Positions 22,864 through 33,416 of a DNA stretch of 64,000 nt are shown in pieces (the stretch's first letter is position 1; every line of letters begins with the position of its first letter). Under the pieces are notes generated by a model. It was not told the DNA's origin. It did no database searches and saw only the letters and a program-made list of their open reading frames with translations. The translations under genes were made by a program, and so were the position numbers. This stretch comes from Mesorhabditis belari (lineage: Eukaryota > Nematoda > Chromadorea > Rhabditida > Rhabditidae), in contig CAUEEP010000749.1 in assembly GCA_958450365.1 (NCBI GenBank), forward strand, positions 124,001 through 188,000. Reading direction: 5' to 3'.

Positions 22864-25800
22864 ATGCGATCGCTATGGTTATTAGGACTGATAACAAGTA
22901 TGTAAACAGTTCAATTTCAATAAAGTCAACCAACTTTTAGTTGCTGAATGTGGATGGTTCTCGGATCTGTTTGGTGGTGGAACGAAAAGTCCACAATTTG
23001 TGACTCCGAACTTGAATATTAAGACAATTGTGAGTCAACTTTAAAGTCATTGAAATTCTTTCTGTGAAATCCTAAGATTCTTTTACTTATTTTAAGATTT
23101 ATCCATGTTTTCCTCTTCAAATGAAAGTTCCAGGATGAGGCCAGCAAAAAACCGCTGAACATCTCTCTTGAAAAGCCAATTCAAAACGGGCAAATGGTGA
23201 ACGTGCAAGGGAAACTACTCTGGGAAAAGTTGGAGTTGGTTCTAGATTTGATTTGAATTTAGCACATTGTGTATTTGTGTTTTCTAAAGGATGGATAATT
23301 TGAAAAGCTTGTCTTTCCTTCACATTTTGCTCCCATTCGATTCAGAATTCGTTTCTTCATCTAATGAGCTCAAAAATTGATTGAATTGAACAAAATCTGA
23401 AAGAAAGATTACGGTAGGTTTTCCATCTTTGAATCTTTTAACCTTTTAACCTTTAACCACCTTTGTGGGACATTTGATGCGCGCCCTACCACTTTGCCAT
23501 TGGCTCCAACTTTGAACTCAAATATCTTGGTGTTGGACTATTCAATTTAAATAGTTTTTGTACTAATCGACAGAGAAAGACTTGGCGTATCCAATGATAC
23601 CAAGAATATTCAAATTGGATAGCCCAACACGAAGATATTTGAGCTCAAAGTTAGATTGCTAATGGGAAAAGGTCCCCGAACCCCGCCTTCTTTGCCAATA
23701 GTAATCCAACTTTGAGCTCAAATTTCTTGATGTTGGGCTGTTCAATTTGAATAGTTTTTATATCAATCAACAGAGAAAGACTTGGCGCATCGAATGATAC
23801 CAAGAGTATTTAAATTGGATAGCTCAACGCAAAGAAATTTGAGCTCGAACTTCGATCAAAGTTAGACAAACCATTTTCAGTCTCTGCCTCAAATTTCTCA
23901 CCGTCAACAGCACCGAGGTGGCCACCGTTTGTACAAATTCAACGAATGGCATCGATAACAGTCAGTAATGCTTTTAAAATAGAGATTTTATAAGTTTATC
24001 GATACAATTCGATCGTTTTTGTTTACCTAATTGAGTTATAAATGCAAAAAACATGGTTTTCCTGATATTTTCTATTTATTACTATTGCTAATTTTAAAAA
24101 CTGTATTGAATTTAAGCCCTTACTCACCTAATTTCCTCGAAGAATGAAGTATTTTGCAGGAGTGAACTTTATGACTCGTTTTCAAAATGGGACCGAATTA
24201 AAGGACTGGACGCCGAGCCCGTTAAAGGTTTCTTTTTCAACTCTACACCTATAAAATTTAAGTTAGGTAACAAAAAATCGATCTATTGACACGAATAATT
24301 TGTTTAAATCAATTATTTAACAATTTTTGCTTAGCTTTTGCTTTTAAAATCGAAAAATAAAGCAATTTTTTTACAGCCAGGCGCCTCATTTGATCTCCGG
24401 GTGCGAATTTTGCCGAAACATATCCAGGTTTGAAATTAGAAAATCAAATAAAATCCATTTTTGATCAATTTTTGAGCTATTTTTGATCAATTTTAGGTTT
24501 TTGTTGATAAAGGAGAAGTAGCGATTTTCTGGAAAGCTGAATCTTTTGATTTGGTAAAATTATGAATCTTTTTTTTTGTCATTCAACAAATTCAGGTCCG
24601 AAACATCACTCTGAATGGGACTTTTCAAGAAATTTCTTTGTTCAGGTATTTCTTTTTTTAAAATAACAAGTAAATTGATGAAATTTTAGCCTTGAGGGAG
24701 CTGAATACGCGAATCCATTCACGGCAAAACTCGAGTTCAAATATGGATCTCGTTTAGATATCTCCGGGCAACCGCTCCCTGAAGGTTTGTAGGAAGGAGT
24801 GACTTTGATGGAGCGCTTGTTAAAGTTTACTGATTATTACGCTAAAATACCGTTCCAGCATCACTTTAACAGCTTTTTTACTTTGAGTTTACTTTCGAAA
24901 AACCCAGCAAACGTCTTCTTTCCAACTTCTTTCTTGAGTAGACTTTTCGAAGAACAAAAAGAATCATTTGTGCAATATTTATCATTGATAGTATGCTGTG
25001 GAACTCTTTCAAAATTCTATTTAACTCAAAGGTTTGAATTTGAATTTAATTCTTGCCGATTTATTGACTTGAGAAAGCTAAAGAACTTGATTTTAAGAGA
25101 TAAAGCGATAAAGCCTTATTAAAAATCTAAAAGCCTAATTCAAAACCTACCGTAGAGACTGTAATAGTACCCAACCCCATAATGACGGTGCGAAGTGTTG
25201 CGTAGTCTAGCTTTGAACGAGTTTTTCTCGACACTGGTTTATGCTACAATGCGCGCTTAGGGACTAAAAAATAGCTGAAATTCAGGGCTATTTTTTGATA
25301 CCAAAAAGGCATTTTTTGAAAGTACAGGCGCTTTGAAAAAAATGAAATACTAAAAAGCTTTTGCGACTAAGCTACTGTACGAGGGCGGTGGGGTACTATT
25401 ACAGTATTTACGGTATCTCATATCTGTTTACTGTTGTTGAAATTACGAAAAATAAACGTCATTTATTATGTACAATACGGTCATTCTGCGATTATTTCAA
25501 AATTTTCAAAGCTTACATAATGTAGCAATCCTTAGACTTAAAAACCACACGTTCTTTTTTTTTCTTGTGCTTGTTAGAACCCAAATAAACCGCTTCGAGC
25601 TTATGAAAAACTTAAGATTAAGGCAAAAACTATTGTCTTAAGATTAAAATCATGATATTAAAACTATTATAGTGCACGACTTGTCCGAGATGAACCGATT
25701 GCTCAGTGGAAACGAGGAAATTAGCGATCAGACGAACAAAACTGAGGTAAAAGTTTACTTTGAAAGTGTTCCCCATGCTCAGCTGAATATCTTCTAGTTT

Positions 25801-28800
25801 TGTGGAGAGTTTCAAACAAAAGGAGCAGCTACGAAAGGCTGCAGCTACACAGAAAAAGAGGGAAAGCTTCGTAGCTTTCATAGCTGCTCTATTTCTTTGA
25901 ATTTTCTCACAAAATGAAAAGATATTCAACTAGGGCTTAGGGGAACACTTTGAAAGTATAGGTAGAAGACGTCTCAAACTCAACCACCACATTGTTCAAT
26001 GATGTTCAAAATGCGCCCAAAATTGATCCAGATGAGGTGGCCGCAATGGCACAACGAATCAGGAATCTCACTGTTTTGAAAGGTTTGTTGACTGTTGATT
26101 GTCTAGATTGCCTAGATTGTCTAGACTGTCTAGATGTCTAGATTTTGAGTTTCAACAGTACCGAAAAGGAACCAAATCTGTACCAAAAAGGAAGAAAAGA
26201 AAAAGGTACTTATCAATCAAACAAAATATAGAATGACTCTTGCATTTGGACAAGTCACAATCACTTTAACAGTTAAATAAATCAAACCCAACTTTCAGAA
26301 GCTCTCGATATAAAGATTCGAATGAAACGGAGAAGTGGAGGAGGCAGAGGCAGTTCATCGAGGGGCTCCTCAGCTTCAAGGTTGAACAAAAGTTTGACCA
26401 AATTTTGTAGCTCAATTCAATCTTATCTTTTTAAAGCTCAAGAACAAATCAAAACTTACAATTACCTAGTCTTTCAGAAGCTCTTCCTCATCGAGAAGCT
26501 CTTCCTCGTGGTCTTCTTCTAAGTCCTCGTCTTCTCGTTCTTCTTCGTGGTTCTCTTCTTCTTCAAAATCAGCCTCTTCCAAGTCTTCATCATCATCGTG
26601 GTGGAAGCCATCATCAAAATCTTCCTCATCCTCTTCATCATCCTGGTGGAAACCCTCTTCTTCCTCTTCTTCATCTTCATCCTCCTCATCTTCATCATCT
26701 TACTTCAAACCCAGCTCCACCAAGACGCAAGACTCGAACAAGAAAACTGATTCTTGGTGGAACAAGCAATCTAGTGAGTTTTTTAGAAAAGCTGGGAACG
26801 AGTAAACACTTTGAAAAGAAAGAACAATCAAAACTGTTTTCAGCACCGACACTTTGAAAATTGTGAGACAACATTATGTTAAGATTTCTCGGCAATTGTT
26901 GAAAAATAGAGTATTCATGTATAGCCAATGTTTTGAAATTTACCATGACTATGAGTCTTCAGGTCCCACCAAGCCAAGCACATCGAGAGGATGGTTTGAG
27001 AATAAGGACACCCCGTCCACCAAAAATAGAGGCGGCTCAATGGCTAGACAACAAGCGATGGAAAAGCAAAAAGGTATTCAGATAAGAAAATTTCAATTAT
27101 GACCCTTGAAAACACAATTTATTTATTTCTATATTAGAGGCGTCATATTAGAATTAATAGATAAATTAAGAGATATATTTATATATTAAATTAATATATA
27201 AATTTTAGCCAAAACTTTTTACATCTACATTATATGATAGTCTGTCGTACATAAGAGATTTTCAAACCACCTTTTTTAAGCAAGTGTCCCCTTTTTTCAA
27301 GGAAACACTGAGCAATAAAGTATATGGTTTAAATTTGTAGTTATCCTAATAGTTTTTTATTATGCACCACGGGAAAGTTTTAATTTTATGGCAAATGGTG
27401 ATGACCCACATGGTTGTAGTGACATATGTATAGAGGAGATCATGATATGGTAAAAATCATGAAAAGATATCAAAAATTTGCTTTATTGATCACTTGATCA
27501 GCGTTTCCTTGAAAAAACGAGACACTTCTTTAAAAAAGGTGAGTTTAAAATCTCTTAAGAGGAACAGATTATCATATAAGGTATTGGGTTGGTGAATTGA
27601 AAACTGCCGGACTTTGAACAAAAATTTATTCAACATAAAACCATGAATTCATTCCAAATAATTTCCATTATTATTGACGACTTCTGCCCATTTTACAGGC
27701 AATTTGCGGATTCCTCTTTCGTAGTAGGATTTTGGTTTGTGTGCGAGACAAGTGTGAGACTCAAAAATCGAGGACTGGAGATGTCCCAGTTTGAGCACTT
27801 TCTTCAAAAGAAACCCATTTTGATGTCAATGGAAAAGTTGTAGAGAATCAAAAATTAGGCTTATAGCCAAATTTCCAAAAAGATACACTTAGTAGTTTCG
27901 CTTAAAATGCAAGTTTTGTGTAGCTTCGTAAATTTGGCATTTCTTGAAAACCAGTTTTTGAATCGTTCTGAAAATCTGGATATAAGCTTAATTTTTGATT
28001 CTCTACAACTTTTCCATTGACACCAAAATGGGTTTCTTTTGAAGAAAGTGCTCAAACTGTCACATATGACAATAGCCAGCAGTTTTCAATTCACCAACCC
28101 AATAGATGAATAAAGTGTTTGGTTAAAAACCTTAGTTTATATATTAACTCTAATACTGACACCACGATGACAGTAGAAAGGTTTAATTTTATGCCAAAAA
28201 TCTCATGGTGGTGGTATGAGAATTTTTTGTATAAAGAGATCATGATATGGTAAGAATTATGACAAAAGATGAAAAATTTGCGACTCCAAAAAAATCATTT
28301 TTGACCTACCACTTTGAGCAACTTCCAGTTTTTTAGAAATTTGACACAAAGTTACTTTTTTTCGGACATCCTGTAGCTTCGGAATCAGCATAAAATTCTG
28401 CCTCGAATGGTCTAGATCGCATAGCGTTTGGCTCAGCCAGTTGACCTGGTTCATTTTAAGAATTGTCTGAACCAAAAATTGTCTTTTGTTAGTACACTTT
28501 AGCACAAAGTGCAACTAAAGATATGCAAAACTTTGAAAATTGGTTTTCTATGATTTTCTGTTAAAAATTCAACTCCAGTGGAAAACAATCAGTGGAACGA
28601 CAAGCCAAAGTGGTTCGGTAGTCGGAATCGTGGTTTCTCCGATGCCCGGAAACAGTCAACTCTCAAACGTAATGATTTAGAAATGATAAAAAGCTGTGAA
28701 ACATTAGATTGCTTAATAAAAATATCAGTGTTTTTCTCACAACAATTTGTTTCAGAATGGAAACCGGCCGCTGTTGGGTTCACGGGTGGATTTGCCACCG

Positions 28801-31156
28801 GTTATCTGACGCACTCTTATGTGCCCAGTTACAGGTGAGAATTTGTAGATAAACTTACAATTCTTGTAAGTGAAGGTTTCAAAATTGATTGTGAAAATTT
28901 GAAAAAGGTTCCATTGAGTTACAAATATTTTCCCAATAATTCAGTCACAACATCGGACATTTAATACGCGCCCGCCCTTTTTCCCATCGGCATTCCAACT
29001 TTGAGCTGAAATTTCTTTGTGTTGGGCTATCCAATTTAAATATTCTTAATATTATTGGATACGCCAAGTCTTTCTCTGTCGATTGGTACAAAAACTATTT
29101 AAATTGAACAACCCAACACGAAGATATTTGAGCTCAAAGTTAGATTGCCGATGGGAAAAGAGGCGGGGTTGTGGGACCTTTTATACACGCACCGCCCCTT
29201 TTCCCATCAGGAATCTAACTTTGAGCTCAAATATCTTCGTGTTGGGCTATCCAATTTGAATATTCTTGGTATGATTGGATGCGCCAAGCCTTTATCTGTT
29301 GATTGGTACAAAAACCATATAAATTGGACAGCCCAACACCAAGATATTTGAGTTCAAAGTTGGAGCCAATGGCAAAAGGGACGTCTCAAACGTCCCACAA
29401 TGAAGTTTAGCTATCGCTACGCTGGGCACACCTATTATCACTCGAGTTGCTACGATTGTGGATACTATTGTTATTCGTGCGGTTATCCGCAAGTGCACAA
29501 TCACTATTATCGACAATCGAGAGTCGAACGGCCACACCAACCACTGAGAGAAGCCGCTCCTGTGCCAGTTAGTGAGTGATCTCAATTGGAATCCTTCAAA
29601 ACCAAATCCTTAGCTAAAAACAATCAATATTGAGTCAATGCCAGTTTCTTGTCCGTTCTTATGAAATTTTCTGACAGTTTTCGTTCATTTATCCATAAAG
29701 AGTTACTGATTACAATTTGATTTTCAGGTGAACGCTTCAACATCAACTTCTTGACAGGTGATGATGTGCCCAAATTCCAAGTAAGCCATTCTTTTCACAT
29801 TTTAGACTATTTCATTGACTTGATAAATAACAGACTTAAGAATTTTAGAGATATAATATTTTCTTTTCAGATCTCCGTCCGCTTTGATGAGGGAATGATC
29901 GTGAGAAACACGTTTTACAACGGAAAATGGGAAAAGGAGGAAAGAGATGGGGAATTACCGATTGACAATTGGAAAGTGTAAGTGATTGGAAAGAAATAGA
30001 TTTCAGCAATAGATTTTTTGCACTTAGCAAAGTTAGTTTATGATACAATTTGCGTAGTTGACGAAGTTGATTTAACAATTTATTTAAACAGACAAAATAT
30101 TGGGGAATTCCTTTCAAAAAAACAAAAGCTCGACCACGAATTTGAGTATTTGAGTTCCAATAAGGTTCCAATACGGTTCCGATACTGTTCCAATAAAGAA
30201 ACAATGCTGTGAAATGGACAAATAAGGGTCCGGTAGAAGGTCCGTACTTTAGAAAACACTAAAGTTAACAAATAAATAATCTGTGGAAAATGATTTAAAA
30301 CAATTGCCGTGATATTTGTAATAGTAGCACCCTCATATTACGTACAGTCGCGTAGTCGCTGAAGTAAATCAGTTTTTGCGTCCAGATTTTTCTAAAATAA
30401 ACTCTTAGTACCAAAAAATCCTTCGCTTCAAGCGCTATCTTTTGAGATCTAAACCCACATTTTTCGTCGAAGCAGCGCGGAGAACCGAGTGTCACAAAAT
30501 TGTATGTTAGACTACGCGACTGTACGGGGAACTATTACAGGTATTTGCGGTATTATATCCCAACATAGTTCATTAAACAAAACGTTCTATGACATCAGAA
30601 TACTCAAAATAGAATAGAAATTCTTCTACATGCAACCCAAGGTCAGTCCACCCAAAACCACAGCCAAGGTAAGTTCAGACAAGAAGACAACGCTCAAAAC
30701 AGGCAGCTCCAGAGTCAACCCAGGAAAAAGGGCAAAACTCAATCTGGTCAGTCCAGAGCTAGAGTTGAGCTAGAGCTAGCTAGAGCTAGAGTTCAGTCCA
30801 GAGCTAGAGCTAGAGCTACAGTCCAGAGCTAGAGCTAGCTAGACCAAAGGCCAATCGAGAAATCAAACCAATCAAGCCAATCCAGTCAAAACCAAACAAG
30901 CTATCTTTTTTCTAGATTCGACATGACATTGACAAACTCTCAGGAAGAATTAGTGATCTACTTTGGTGGTCAGCGATTCGCCTATTTCAAACACCGAAAA
31001 GCCTCGAAATTCTTGTCCAAAATCACAATCGATGGAGATGTTGAGGTAAAGAAATAGATTTTAAGCTTAGAGATTCAAACGTATTCTGTCACTCAGTTCT
31101 AACGACTAATTTAGATTCACAAAATTGCTCTCAACAACAAGCTGATCACTGCTTAA
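22864..31156 (+). CDS. Secreted two-domain galectin with a 338-residue insert
   Basis: Twenty-one exons: 22864-22897, 22941-23029, 23134-23228, 23881-23960, 24160-24227, 24377-24427, 24497-24553, 24596-24645, 24690-24784, 25673-25746, 25962-26082, 26299-26380, 26478-26773, 26963-27073, 28579-28668, 28756-28834, 29411-29571, 29728-29780, 29871-29977, 30916-31045, 31115-31156. All phases match; 654 residues. MRSLWLLGLITIAEC looks like a signal peptide, unusual for galectins. Domain 1 (about 45-190) is a divergent galectin fold lacking the sugar-binding signature. Domain 2 starts RLDISGQPLPE (to 206), is interrupted by residues 207-544, and resumes ERFNINFLTG, ISVRF, IVRNTFYNGKWEKEER, GQRFAYFKHR, IDGDVE. 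It keeps Arg, Asn, Trp, Glu and Arg of the binding site but has Gln for the first His. The insert has an acidic start, a 98-residue segment (61 Ser, with WWKP words), Trp- and Arg-rich parts, GFTGGFATGYLTH, and a Tyr/Cys-rich end (YHSSCYDCGYYCYSCGYP). Both insert borders are phase 1, so skipping it restores a canonical galectin. Confidence 0.85.
23496..23868. mobile_element. Family H hairpin dimer in galectin intron
   Basis: Two successive inverted-repeat units of about 180 bases. Each runs from CAACTTTGA(G/A)CTCAAAT through GACTTGGCG to the inverse ATTTGAGCTC. They lie between exons 3 and 4. Confidence 0.75.
25148..25415. mobile_element. TACCGTA-type MITE, family A
   Basis: Copy of the 9385-9650 element with ends TACCGTAGAGACTGTAATAG and CTATTACAGTATTTACGGTA, in the intron before the first exon of the galectin insert. 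Confidence 0.85.
27228..27581. mobile_element. Foldback element with TTATATGATA end
   Basis: Inverted ends TTATATGATAGTCTGT and ACAGATTATCATATAA, with longer inner pairing around AAGAGATTTTCAAACC and GTTTCCTTGAAAAAA. It is followed directly by the family E MITE, and its core is partly repeated at 28140-28280. Confidence 0.7.
27582..28104. mobile_element. Mariner-like MITE, family E
   Basis: About 523 bases with TIRs TATTGGGTTGGTGAATTGAA and TTCAATTCACCAACCCAATA, and an internal inverted pair around GAAACCCATTTTG. No transposase. It lies in the long intron between galectin exons 14 and 15. Confidence 0.85.
28370..28465. repeat. Dispersed repeat containing GGAATCAGCATAAAATTC
   Basis: Shares GAATCAGC(A/G)T(A/G)AAATTC, TCGAATGGT(C/T)TA and CGCATAGC(G/A)TTTG with segments near 10400, 11890, 37985, 38415 and 47280. 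Type of element unknown. Confidence 0.6.
28955..29395. mobile_element. Family H hairpin dimer in galectin intron
   Basis: Two hairpin units in tandem separated by GGGACCTTTTATACACGC and CCGCCCCTTTTCCCATC. Same family and the same dimer arrangement as at 23496 and 58545. Confidence 0.8.
30305..30552. mobile_element. TACCGTA-type MITE, family A (diverged)
   Basis: Ends GCCGTGATATTTGTAATAGT and CTATTACAGGTATTTGCGGT with about 200 bases between; GCGTAGTC/GACTACGC lie near the two ends. It is in the last long galectin intron. Confidence 0.7.
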
Positions 31157-33416
31157 GAAGTCAATCGAAATGTTGTACTTAATGGAGCTTCAAATTGGGT
31201 TTTGTTGTGTCATTACTATATACTTTTTTGAAAGAATGATAAAATTTAAAGGTTAAAAAAAAGATACAGAGTAAATAGTGATGATTATATTGTCTGTGAA
31301 ATATTTGTTTCCTATTTGGTTCCTATTTGGTTCATATTTCTTCATATTTGGTTCCTAGCTAAGCCTAAGCCTAAGCCTAAGCCTAAGCCTAAGCCAAGCC
31401 TGAGCCTGAGCCAATCCCAAGCAAGCCGGAGCTCAGCCTCAAACCCAAATAGACTTAGTGCTAGGCGCTAGCCGCTAGCCTTCGCACTAAGTCCAAGCCT
31501 CCGCCAAGCCTGACCGAGCCTAGCCTAAGCCAAGCCTAGCGGCCGCCAAGCCGCCTAGCCGCCAGCCCCCAAAGCTGGCGGCGCGCCCGCCTACGCACTA
31601 AGTCAGCCTGAGCCTGAGCCTAAGCCTGAGCCTGAGCCTGAGCCTAAGCCTAAGCCTAAGCCTGAGCCTGAGCCTGAGCCTAAGCCTAAGCCTAATTCTT
31701 CATATTTGGTTCCTATTTGGTTCCTATTTCTTCATATTTGGTTCCTGTTTCATTTCTATTCGGTTCCAATAACCAATCTTTGTTTAAGATCTCTGAATCT
31801 TTGTTTAAATTGTTTGGCTTGGTCGTCACTTTCAGATTTTTTCGCTCTTAAACTTTATCTTTGTTAATAAATTATTCTATAGAATAGAGTTCCTAAAAAC
31901 CATTTTAGAAAACTACTGTAGTCAGCTAAATCTCTGTATTATTAACTGATCTCTGTATTAACTGTTTAAATGTGCCTTGTGATTCCACATCAAATGATAC
32001 CAAAATTAGGTTGTTTACGTGATCTGCCAGTTTGATTACGATAGTTTTTGCAAGATGCTTGGAACTGGGTTGGCGGGATTGATGCAGATTAAAGCCTAAT
32101 TAAAGCCTGGTCTGCCCTGGCTTACCTGGTGAGTTTTCCAAATTGAGTACACTGCGATGTTTGCAGGAAATCTTGACTAAAACGAGTTCACCCATTTTTC
32201 TCAAATTTTTTTCGAGCAACTTGAAGTTTTTGTTTCAAATACCTGTAATCTGGATGGCACTAGGAGTTTTTACGCATTTAAAAATCTTGAACCTGATCTT
32301 TAAGTCCAAGTCAAACCTAGTTCTCCCACTTTTCTCAAAATTTCCCCAATCAACTTTAGGTTTTTGTTCGAAATATTTGTAATCTGGATGGCACTAGGGT
32401 TTTGCCATGGATTGACGGCAGAGTGATTCGGCTTTGATCCCCGTCAATCCCAGTTAAAGCCCGAAAAATGCTTTACAATGATTCAATTCGACTCGATTGC
32501 AAATGCTTTAAAATGATTCAATTCGACTCGATTCAGGAAATTTCCTTGATGAATCAAAAGCTACAGTGGAACAGCTACAGTGGAACTGCTACAGCTACAG
32601 TGGAACTGCTACAGCTACAGTGGAACAAATCGTTGTTCGTTGAATCGTTGAAGTTCAATGGTTAAAAATTTGCATTTCATATGCAAATTGTGATAGCTAA
32701 TAGGGTTGAGAAAGCTTTTTGCAAGCATTATTTAGAGGAACACTCCTAAATCTAAATAAAACTCCTAAATAAAACACTCCTAATTAGAGAAACACTCTAT
32801 TCCTAAATCCAGACTCTTTCCCGTTTTCAAAAACAAAAAAACAAAAAAACAACCTTTTCCACCTTGTCTCTAAGCAACATTTTTCAAAAATTAACAACCC
32901 ATTAACATTTGATTCGACAGAAAAACGTCAATGTTTCAGCAATAATTCCTAACTCTGAAATCTCGTAAAAGGCAAGCTGAAATCACAAAACCATAGTTGT
33001 TTGCTTTGCGCGAAACGAGCAAAATGACAATTTTTGCAATTTTTGACTAAAAAGGCTCATAAGAGTTTTCATATTTCAGAAAAAAGCTTTTAGAACCCTC
33101 AATTGATCTTTTTCCTGGTTCATTTAGAGTACAGCATTGTTTTCTTCTGATCTATTGTGTGCACTTTGATTTCGCTGACTTGACAGACTGACAGACTTAA
33201 CTGACAGACACTTGGCAGACTTAACTGACAGACATGACAGACTTAACTGACAGACACTTGACAAACTTAACACAAAGTGACAAAAAGCGTGTGTCACGAT
33301 CGTTTCTCGCTAATATGTTAATAAAAATTTTACACTTTTTAGTTTCTGTTTTTACAACTTGCTCCTGTTATCATAAACTTTTTCAAGAATTACCAAGAAT
33401 GACAAGAATTCAGTGA
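31157..33416. other. Intergenic between two plus-strand genes
   Basis: Contains the internal telomeric array (31362-31695), an 80-base direct repeat (32190-32275 and 32322-32402, sharing GTAATCTGGATGGCACTAGG), GCTACAGTGGAAC tandem units near 32560-32625 and a CAGACTTAACTGA tandem block at 33183-33275. No exon seen. Confidence 0.55.
31362..31695 (-). repeat. Interstitial telomeric array with GC-rich insertion
   Basis: GCCTAA units (TTAGGC on the minus strand) with GCCTGA variants at 31362-31425 and 31600-31695. Between them is a GC-rich stretch in which GACTTAGTGC and GCACTAAGTC recur as inverted words. The array is bordered on both sides by TTCATATTTGGTTCCTATTT-type repeats. Confidence 0.9.

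Noticed and set aside
25962..25970. Acceptor three bases further on (GTAG/AAGACG) joining galectin exon 9 directly to the 25966 exon
   Set aside because: It keeps frame but skips the exon 25673-25746, which has good splice sites, codon use and matching phases; the canonical TATAG acceptor at 25961 then fits.
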